From: Micromussa lordhowensis
Lineage: Eukaryota > Cnidaria > Anthozoa > Scleractinia > Lobophylliidae
Assembly: GCA_964020085.1 (NCBI GenBank)
Contig: OZ026607.1
Span: 14,765,041-14,829,040 of the forward strand
Reading direction: 5' to 3'
Length of the DNA: 64,000 nucleotides
Both the position numbers and the translations under genes were made by a program. Each line of letters begins with the position of its first letter. Position 1 is the first letter of the stretch. Shown here one piece after another: positions 56,351 through 64,000 of the stretch. A model generated the notes under the pieces. The model made no database searches. It was not told where the DNA came from and saw only the letters and a program-made list of their open reading frames with translations.

Positions 56351-57435
56351 AAAATTGGAAGGAATAGATTATTATTAATAATATCATCCGGATTAATGTT
56401 AATCTCTACTACAATGCAGATAAAATTCCCGTAAATGTTCGGATGTAACAGATCTATATGACAGACACACTGCAGACATAACACGGGACTGACGGGACAT
56501 AACACTGATCACAACAGTCACATGACGATCACTTTCATATGCTAAAGCTGGTAGATACCACGATGTTGACTCTAGAAGTAAATGAAAAGGAATAAGCGCC
56601 TCTGGGGCAGCCAATCCGTGCCGTGGGCATGGGCTCTTACAAAAAAGGGGACCTTAAGAAAGAGAATAACTACCAGCTGCATAGGAATAGCGACAATCAC
56701 AAAGACACTAACTGTTTCGAGGTTCGGAGCTGGCATAGCACGATGGCAACTATGAACCTGAATTGCTCCCGTCTCTTGGTGCCTTCTTTGGTGCCGTCTC
56801 TTGGTGCTGTCCTTTTGTGGATAAAAATATTATCTAGGAACGGACATGGTAAGCATACTGTATATGATGTAAAGTTCACGAAAAAACTATTTCAGCTGTT
56901 TCAAACAATTATATATGGTGGGATTAGATAAATATTTATCCTAACTGACTAAGGCACGGCTCAGACCTCAGTAATTGTTATAATAATCTATTACTGGCCC
57001 CAGTTATTTAAAGGCTGGATAACGCTATCCGCCGGATAAATCACTATCCAGCGGATAAGTGTTAACAAAACAAACCACGCTATCCACTGGATAGTGATTT
57101 GTCCGGTGCATAGCGTTATCCACCTTTCGAACAACCCGGGCCTGGATTATAACATATTTTACTGGATTATAATAATCTATTACTGGATTATAATAATCCA
57201 TTAATCGATTATAATAATCATTAGGATCAATATTAATTCGATTAATATTAGTCCGACTCGTCCTGTCCTGGTCGTTGTACATAAAAAAAATATGTTACGT
57301 CAATGATCTTGGTATTATGTGCGCAATTCCGGCTTTATGGAAACCTGAGATTAGAAAGTTTGGTGAACGGTTACACGGTGGTCAAATCTCAAAATATGGC
57401 GAGGCTATTTAGAACAAAAGGGTGACCGGTTTTAC
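56351..57435. other. Insert between the two halves of the L1-like relic
   Basis: No gene. Contains the foldback at 57017-57121 and TAATAATC-rich sequence at 57140-57240. Confidence 0.45.
57017..57121. mobile_element. Foldback MITE
   Basis: 41-bp arms GGATAACGCTATCCGCCGGA... (57017-57057) and the near-complement ending TAGCGTTATCC (57081-57121), spacer 23 bases. Confidence 0.85.
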
Positions 57436-57439
57436 TTTT

Positions 57440-58158
57440 AATACCTTGCGAAAGTCAGTTGCCATACAACCAACTAAAGGTGCAGAGTAAATGGAATAAA
57501 TATCTCCCGTCTCCGGTTGGAGATTGGACTACTTCCAACAGGATCCCTTTCTCATGGAAAAGCGCTAGTAAGCTAAGAAGCTTTCAATTTAGGATACTAC
57601 ATAGAATTATTGGCATAGATATACTGTTAATGAAAATGGGTATCAATGAACGTGATGACTACTGTTCTTGTGATTTGTAGATCTAAAACCATAAAGCACC
57701 TCTTTTGGTATTGTGAGCGGATTTTTTCACTCTGCAACGCTCTGTCAAATTGGATTGAGGAGGGGACAAAAACTGAAGTATAGGTCTCCATTAAATCTGT
57801 TATCTTGGGGTACACAAACTGTTTGCCTTGTAAAATTGCAAGTAACTGTATTATTTTAGCAATAAGGTATTTTAAATATAAAAGTAAAATGAACGGACTT
57901 AACCCCGATTTTTATTATAATATTATAATTTTTCATTATAATATTAACAAATTTGCATGTGATTTTTTGTATCAGGAAAAATTCTTAAGCAAATGGAAAC
58001 CGATGGAATAACTTTTTTGTCAATACATGATGTTATCTTATGTAATGTAGAAAGGTTAGTTTTTTTTTCCGTTTTTCGTTTGCAGTATACTGTACAATTA
58101 ATGTATCCTAGGTGTTTGTAATAAAGTCTCAAATTAATTTAAAAAACAAACAAAAACA
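57440..58158 (+). pseudogene. L1-like LINE ORF2 C-terminus and 3' UTR
   Basis: LPYNQLKVQSKWNKYLPSPV, SKLRSFQFRILHRIIGIDIL and LMKMGINERDDYCSC, then after a stop IKHLFWYCERIFSL: the C-terminal finger region of L1-like ORF2. A poorly conserved tail runs to 58011. AATAAAG lies near 58120, followed by an A-rich end. Probably the 3' half of the relic at 55190. Confidence 0.65.
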
Positions 58159-58878
58159 ATTGGTACAGCAATTCGCATAAACAATAACAAAAACTTTGGC
58201 TCTTATATTCATGCAATATTCTACACTATAGTTATTAAGTTGTGTGTATGGCTGATCAATCAAGTCTTCAGAACTTTAAAGCTGTGGGACTCTTTACGGC
58301 CTTCCGTAAAAGCAGGGAAGGGGCTTCATTCACTCTACCTTGTATGACGGTGGAGGTATGAGATTTAAGCTTTGCAAATCGGAGGCAATTTTTGAGAAAA
58401 CCCTGAGGCATAGCAAAGCATCATCGTTCGTCGTTGGAAAACTGTGAAAGTAGGCTGTGGTTAATGATGAAGTAATTTAAAGGTGATGTGTTATAATGAA
58501 AAATAAGGAGAGGTTAAGTACACTTTAAAGAAGGGAAGATAGGAGTAAATGAGTGGCTGCACAGACGGATCGACTGATTTTCGTTTTTAAAATCCTTCCT
58601 GATGAACTTTTGTGATAGGTGAATTTGTCAAGATTTGTAACCGTAAAACCCAACAGTTAGTAGTTAAGTGAAAGTTAAGTAACCACCTGTCTATCTGTAT
58701 TATCGTGCAACGTCTTGTAGTGAGAACTACCTGAAGTTGTAAGTTTTTATGTCTTTTTTTTATCACTGATTTGCCTGTGGTGGGATATCGTAGAACAACA
58801 ATGAGTTTATTTGCAGGCAATAACAGTTAGGATTTCTAAACGAACGGTTAGATCACTTGTTTCTAGTCTAGCCTACAG

Positions 58879-59756
58879 CAAAACTACGTCATTATGTACC
58901 TCGGAAAATACTATTGAGTGTTTTCAAATCACTAACCTATCCCTATTTAACATACGGTCTTCTAGCCTGGGGTCAGGCAGGTAAGACGTATCTTAATAAA
59001 ATTCTAATTCTCCAGAAAAGAGCTCTTCGTTTGTTGTTTTTCGCAGATGTTCGTGATCATGCAATTCATTTATTTCTTGAAGCTAACGTTCCTCACATAA
59101 CATTTCTATATCATCAATGTGTAGCCGGTTTAATGTACGACATCAATAGTAACAATGCACCAATCAACATGTTGCATTTATTTAAGGAAACATCCAGCAT
59201 TCATTCGTATAATACACGATCATCCACCTCTGGGAACATTTATGTTCAAAACTGTAGACTGGAAATGCAAAGGCGTTCTTTCTCTCAACTTGGGGTAGGA
59301 CTATGGAATGAGATACCATGCCATATGAGGATTTTGCCAAAAAAAAACATTGCCGCTATTAAATATTTTGCAAAACGAAGATGACTATATTCAGATTCCT
59401 GTGATAATTAAGAAAATTGGAGAAGTTGACTAATAATATATATTTTCTATTTTTTGGTAAACAACCAAGTTCTTTGTGAGCTGTGTTTCTTTCTAATTAG
59501 TATGCAAAATATAGTTGCGAGTAGATTTGCTGGTCTTTAATTATTAGTCAATAGATATTTTTCAATAATCAGTCCTTTTGTAATTTGTACCTTTAATTTG
59601 TTAAACTAATTGCTGTTGTGTAAATTTGTCTTTCAATACGTGTGTTCTTGTATTTGGCTTACCCCGCCTCGATTAGCTGTTTCTAGCTATTTGCGGGGTA
59701 GGCCATCCACTAACTATTATATTTCGTTTAATAAAGTTGTTGATGTTGTTGTTGTT
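58879..59756 (+). pseudogene. Non-LTR RT C-terminal fragment (jockey/CR1-like) with 3' UTR
   Basis: Open from about 58879 (KLRHYVPRKILLSVFKSLTY) through PYLTYGLLAWGQAGKTYLNK and LQKRALRLLFF to TGA near 59382, the C-terminal domain after the RT in this type of LINE. The 3' UTR holds a hairpin (TACCCCGC... GCGGGGTA, 59661-59702), then AATAAAG and a TTG-rich tail at 59733-59756. A 5'-truncated insertion with an intact 156-codon frame. Confidence 0.7.
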
Positions 59757-59909
59757 TTGTAACGTCCCGGGTGGTGGGACGTCGGATACCACTGTAACGT
59801 ATTGGGTTAAATACCGGTTACGTCCTTTTTGTGCTCTTGGATTAAAACGTTTTTTGTTGGACCTAAGTTCTGAGTGCTGTTGGCCTCTCTAAAGAAATTT
59901 CCCTGTAAC
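59757..59909 (+). repeat. Possible short solo LTR
   Basis: Starts TGTAACGTCCCGGG and ends TTCCCTGTAACA (TG...CA), with an ATTAAAA-like signal inside. Only one copy was seen, no internal region or duplication, so this is tentative. Confidence 0.3.
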
Positions 59910-60399
59910 AGATTCAGGAACTGATACCCACAGCAATATAATTTCTCCACGTCTTTACATGAGTGCTTTCCCAGGGGAAAAACTAATTATCACAGCTTAC
60001 AGTTACAACCAAAATAATCAGAAAGAAAAACAGGTGGTAGAAGAGATATGGGGGGTGGGGGGAGGGGGGATGAAAAAATCAATTTCCACAGACCTCAATC
60101 CTCTAAAAGCTAGCTCTTTATGGTAAGCGTTCGCTACAAAATCTGGCTTCGACAACAAGTTTATTCTTACTACAGTTTTATTTTACTTGCATTTGTCTAC
60201 AAGTAAGATCAAAGAATCTATCCTGATGTTGCAATCCCTAGAGATTAAAGCAAATCCTGGAACTAAAATGTCAAATCAATTTGCGAGTTAATTGCTTTCT
60301 ATAGGGAAAAAGTACAGGAAAAAAAAAGAGAAAAAGATCTACAATCTACAAAAACAATCACTCTTTTTTCTCATTGTTGTCGTATTGGCTTTTTAACCG
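59910..60399. other. Non-coding stretch downstream of the FP gene
   Basis: Contains a G-rich run at 60049-60072 (four G runs of five or more) that could form a G-quadruplex. It lies on the 3' side of the minus-strand FP gene. Confidence 0.5.
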
Positions 60400-60553
60400 T
60401 TAAGCCTTTACGTAGCCTGCCTTAGTCGGCAGCCCAGAATGCGCCACGGCATGCTCATACAGATCAACGATGTTGTAATCTTTGTTGTGGCTTGTAATTT
60501 CGATTCGGTGGTCCACAAAGTGATAGTCTGGCAACGGGACTTCCTTCTTAGCT
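60400..60553 (-). CDS. Terminal exon of the GFP-like gene
   Basis: Begins AGCTAAGAAGG after CTCCTTTTCAG, reads AKKEVPLPDYHFVDHRIEIT and SHNKDYNIVDLYEHAVAHSG, and stops at TAA 60400-60402. Intact and full length compared with the orphan copies at 26097 and 31670, so it is the better candidate for a functional exon. Confidence 0.85.
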
Positions 60554-60920
60554 CTGAAAAGGAGCAAATGAGCTCGGATCAGTGACACTGGGATGGGTGC
60601 ATCAGAATATAACAATGCGATACCGCTTGATCGTGACCTGCTTCCGAAGCTGACTAAAAAGAAATTGTCAAATTTCCCCAGTGGTGTTCATTGCTGGGTA
60701 AATAATTGAGCCTTGCCTTGAGATACATGTACATACTGGTTTTATTCGTGTTCAGTCATAAACGAGCAGTCGGAGCTACGTTCATCAATTCCACTCTAAC
60801 AGGGCCCACTAAAGAATAATTATTTTTTTGAGGAACTTCCGTTTTCGTTTACTCCTCATTCCAAGTCACCGAATCACTTCAACGCACAGTAAACTTACTT
60901 GTAAGTAGTTTTGAAATCAC

Positions 60921-61948
60921 CACGGTGGGGCCAAAAGGCCTGAAAATGGGTCATTTAGGCTATTTTGGTATTCTTTGTATGTATCTTCACCAAACTTGGC
61001 ATATGGACTTGCGTTGCTGTCTCAATTGTTTCGACATCAAGACCGACAGAAAATCTTAAATGATGACGTCACAAATGGCGACGTCACAAATATCCTTGAT
61101 ATAAAGTTTCTTTTTTCAAGATAAAAAATATGCGGAATAAAAGACCTCAACGAGAGAAACTTATTGCCGAAAACCATTCCTCGCTATGACAAACGCTTCG
61201 TGAGTTATGGCAAGTTAAAGCAAAAATCGTTGTCCCCCCGGAAACCTACAAAGCCATACTTTTTCTCTGAAATCGTAACCCTTGGCAAAATTTTTTCAAC
61301 TTTTTTCCGGGAAAGCTAGTATTTTGCTGAGATATAATGCTTTGAGTGGCCAAAAATCGTATGACTTTAGAATCTTAGTTTTGTGCCTCATAGCGATATT
61401 ATAAAAGATTAAAAAATTGATAACGTGACATCTTATGACGTCACAAACACAGTTTTGCGGCTTTATAGGTGACAAGAAAGTCTTTCATTGAGATTTTTTG
61501 TATTACTTTTGTTTTTATAGTCTGGAAACCCTATTTGCAAGATAACTGCAAATAGTGGCACCAAAACAACAACTCTAACTTTGAAATATTTCACACGGGG
61601 GGGAACTTCTTTCCTGGGCAAACTCATTTCAAACTTTGAAAAGTCATATCTCAGCTAGTTTTTGTGATATGGAGAAACGGTTTGCGGCACTCAACTTGTC
61701 TTGATGATTGCCTTCGAACACAGTAAAAAACGTTTCCAAATTAGTAAAGTGAATTGATGAGTTTTGTATGACGGCATTAATTGTGACGTCATAACTTGAA
61801 ATTTTCTGTCACATTTAAACTCAAAATGATTGGGTCAATGTCCCATACCTCCTTGCCAAGTTTCGTAGACAAATCCTCAAAACTCACAAAATTATTGCAA
61901 AACCCACGTTTACATGCCCCATTTTAGGGGTGGTTTGGCCCCACCGTG
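60921..61948. mobile_element. CACTA-like non-autonomous DNA transposon
   Basis: 1,028 bp with perfect 12-bp terminal inverted repeats CACGGTGGGGCC/GGCCCCACCGTG (imperfect similarity extends further in) and a 3-bp duplication CAC at 60918-60920 and 61949-61951. CAC ends and a 3-bp TSD fit the CACTA/EnSpm group. No transposase is encoded. Three perfect TGACGTCA octamers lie at 61064, 61436 and 61784. Removing it together with one CAC rejoins the FP codons for GHYRC and DFKTTY exactly. Confidence 0.85.
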
Positions 61949-62148
61949 CACATCGGTAATGGCCACCTCCTTTAAGCAACAGAGCCATGGTAACATTACC
62001 CTTCAGCACTCCATCACGCACAAACATTTTTTCAGTTGATGGCTCCCACATCTGCGTGGTCTTCTTCATTACTGGACTATTGGTAGGGAAGTTCACACCA
62101 TCAAATCGAATTTTGTGGTAAAAACAGTTGTCTTCGTCTTCCAGCAGT

Positions 62149-63300
62149 CTGATGAACGAGAAGTGAGACATAGTGAGTGTTGCAAAGCAAAGGAACAAGA
62201 AGCAACGTTATTTAACATGGTTGGCCAAATATTGAATAGAGACTTCTGCATTAGTATATAAGAGCGTTATACCAGAAGGACAATAATACTATAAGCGTTT
62301 TCAAACTAGAGGCTCCATTTTAATGCACGCACCGGGGGGCTCTTGTTACTACGGAAACGACCGTAGATTTGTCTCCAGTTACGCGCAAGCGTTAGTTGCA
62401 TAATTAGTTTTACACATACATTCTTTCGCACACCTTATGGACAAGGGAAAACTGCCTTTGTCATTGTAGAAATGTACAGCTGGTGAAACTTAGCAGATAT
62501 GTCGAGTTAATTTCTAGCTAACACTAAATTGGATCAGACTATTCTGGGCTATAATCAGTGACTAAAGGTTGTCTCGAACCGACGATTGCGAATGTCGAGC
62601 TCTCTTCTTGACTGAGTCTACTCTGAGAAGTAGCGACAGATCCAGTAATGCCAGGGATGATCTAACCCCGGCTGATTCGAAGCCTGAACCTTCCTAGCAG
62701 ATCTTCTCTCAACTCACTCTTCGAAAAGCACGCCAAAAGCCGATGGAACTGTTCCACTCATACCAGCACGAGTACTTCGTCAACTTTGAGTCCGCATTTG
62801 CCATCTTCATCGTCTCCGAAAAACGAAAAAGTGGGGAAGTCGAACAACCACGATTTTTTCAAGCTTTTGTTTTCTATCCAATTTGATTTGTTCTATTCAT
62901 TAATGCCACTTGGGGAGGGGGAGGGGCGAGAACGGGGGCACCAGGCACCTGGCTATTGTTGTTACACTTATTTTAATTCAGATAGGGGATTTATCTATTC
63001 TTTATTTCTTTATTGGTCCATGTTTTTTTTTTGTCAATTTTTTTCAGTTACCTTTGATATAGGAAGTATTTGGATTAAGGCAGGGGTAAACGCGAAGGCT
63101 TTTTGAGGTTGCTAAACACGGCCTTTCTGCCAATATCTCGGTCACTTTTCAAGCGACACTAAATCTCTTTGCTCATCTCATTAACCACTGTGATTTTTGG
63201 GCATTTTGGGAAAGAGATTTTTTTTTTCTCAAAGGATAGGTTAAATTGAGGAAAATATGAAATGTTGAAGATCTGATGGATTTGGAAAATTGATCGATAT
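62149..63300. other. Region upstream of the visible FP exons
   Basis: Expected to hold FP introns and perhaps N-terminal exons. None was recognised; a plus-strand open frame at 62786-63106 has no domain. Confidence 0.4.
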
Positions 63301-63309
63301 TTGTATTAG

Positions 63310-63770
63310 TTTAATATCAAGTCAACCTAGGCCAATCTGTCAGGCTATCCTAGCTCAGGGATTTCTGGTGGCGAGCCTAAATCCTGAGGCGAAGAGACCC
63401 TTTTTATTTCGTGTTGGTCAGTCATTGTCCAAAACTGCATTTTCAGTAGACCTTTTCATAGAATTAAGTATAAAACTAGGCCAATTTGTCAGGCTATTCT
63501 CTCTGTCAGGGATTTTAGGCGACGCGCCCAAATTCTGAGGTGACGAGAACCTTTTTCTTTTGTGTTGGTCAGTCATTATCCGAACTTGCGTTTTCAGTTG
63601 ACCTTTATTTTCATATAATTTAGTATAAACCTTGGCTAATTTGTCAGGTTATCCTCTCCTTCAGGGATGTCAGGTACGTGGCGGCGCAAATCCTGAGTTG
63701 TTGAGAACCTTTTTTCTTTTGTGTTGGTCGGTTGACCTTTATTTTCATAAAATTTAGTAACATCGGGTTC
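63310..63770. repeat. ~155-bp tandem repeat, about 3 copies
   Basis: The anchor CCAATYTGTCAGGCTATYCT recurs at about 63330, 63480 and 63635, followed each time by TCAGGGAT, an AAATYCTGAG word and CTTTTGTGTTGGTCAGTCAT. Confidence 0.75.
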
Positions 63771-64000
63771 TCAAGAATCTGTGCAGTGCGCATGTGTGTG
63801 TCGGGTTTGGTCAACTAAGACAGAATTTAATTAAAACTCACAATATTGACAGCTATATCACATGTGTCATGGTCTTTAGAGGCGACTACACTGGAGAGTT
63901 CGAAACAAAGCACTAAAGTCACACTAAAGGCGATTTTAATCCACCGCAATTGTCCGAACAACGCGTCTTTCAAAGGCGTCCAGGTCGTAAAATTTGGTCT
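63771..64000. other. Right edge, nothing recognised
   Basis: No feature supported. Confidence 0.4.

Larger units (their letters stand above)
60400..62148 (-). pseudogene. GFP-like fluorescent/chromo-protein gene, 3' exons, split by a transposon
   Basis: Three minus-strand coding pieces: 61949-62148, 60899-60920 and 60400-60553. The first reads [40 protein letters not shown] and [11 protein letters not shown]; the second completes DFKTTY; the last reads KKEVPLPDYHFVDHRIEITS and ends TKAGYVKA with TAA at 60400-60402. This order is diagnostic for anthozoan GFP-like proteins. First acceptor TTCATCAG; last intron GTAAGT...TTTTCAG, phase 2, codons matching across the junction. A 1,028-bp element splits the first exon. 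The chromophore exons should lie at higher coordinates and were not found before the window edge. Confidence 0.85.

Noticed and set aside
59757..59909. Complete LTR retrotransposon
   Set aside because: Only a single TG...CA segment was seen, without a second LTR, primer-binding site or coding region.

Overview
The window is animal nuclear DNA, most likely from a stony coral or another anthozoan. The genes have GT/AG introns and the sequence is AT-rich. There is a broken GFP-like fluorescent-protein (FP) gene plus several stray FP exons. The repeat load is typical of cnidarians: L1/Tx1-like, L2/CR1-like and RTE-like LINEs, Penelope-like elements, DIRS, Crypton-like, Ty3/gypsy, a tRNA-derived SINE and foldback MITEs. 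Species was not determined. No rRNA gene, genuine tRNA gene, CRISPR array or bacterial operon was seen.

Layout. (1) 0.3-5.1 kb: 3' part of a multi-exon minus-strand gene resembling SAM-domain (SAMD3-like) proteins; it runs off the left edge. (2) 6.4-8.9 kb: Penelope-like GIY-YIG fragments, one with a hammerhead-ribozyme core, and a TCGAGGG heptamer repeat. (3) 9.3-21.7 kb: one large plus-strand gene-like locus whose exons encode an OTU-type cysteine protease, linker exons, and a MULE-type DDE transposase with a C-terminal Cys motif. A 5.5-kb L1/Tx1-like LINE with a 12-bp target-site duplication (TSD) sits inside the first OTU exon. (4) 23.2-23.8 kb: gypsy remnant. (5) 24.7-34.6 kb: a direct duplication (pitch about 5.57 kb) whose copies each carry an RTE-type endonuclease remnant and an orphan last FP exon. 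(6) 35-42 kb: SINE and LINE remnants, including a 424-codon open L2/CR1-like reverse transcriptase. (7) 42-46.4 kb: non-coding DNA with a degenerate ~266-bp satellite. (8) 46.4-51.9 kb: DIRS relic, foldback elements, a Penelope-like insertion with inverted terminal repeats and 12-bp TSD, and a Crypton-like tyrosine recombinase. (9) 52.3-59.8 kb: further LINE remnants and an FP exon remnant. (10) 60.4-62.1 kb: minus-strand FP gene whose coding exon is split by a 1,028-bp CACTA-like element with a 3-bp TSD. (11) 63.3-63.8 kb: ~155-bp tandem repeats.

Little here works together as a pathway. The locus is a TE-rich neighbourhood around an expanded and decaying FP gene cluster. The most distinctive object is the OTU-protease plus MULE-transposase gene. 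Many frame breaks, in unrelated genes, sit at homopolymer runs and are restored by changing one base, so some apparent pseudogenes may be assembly errors.
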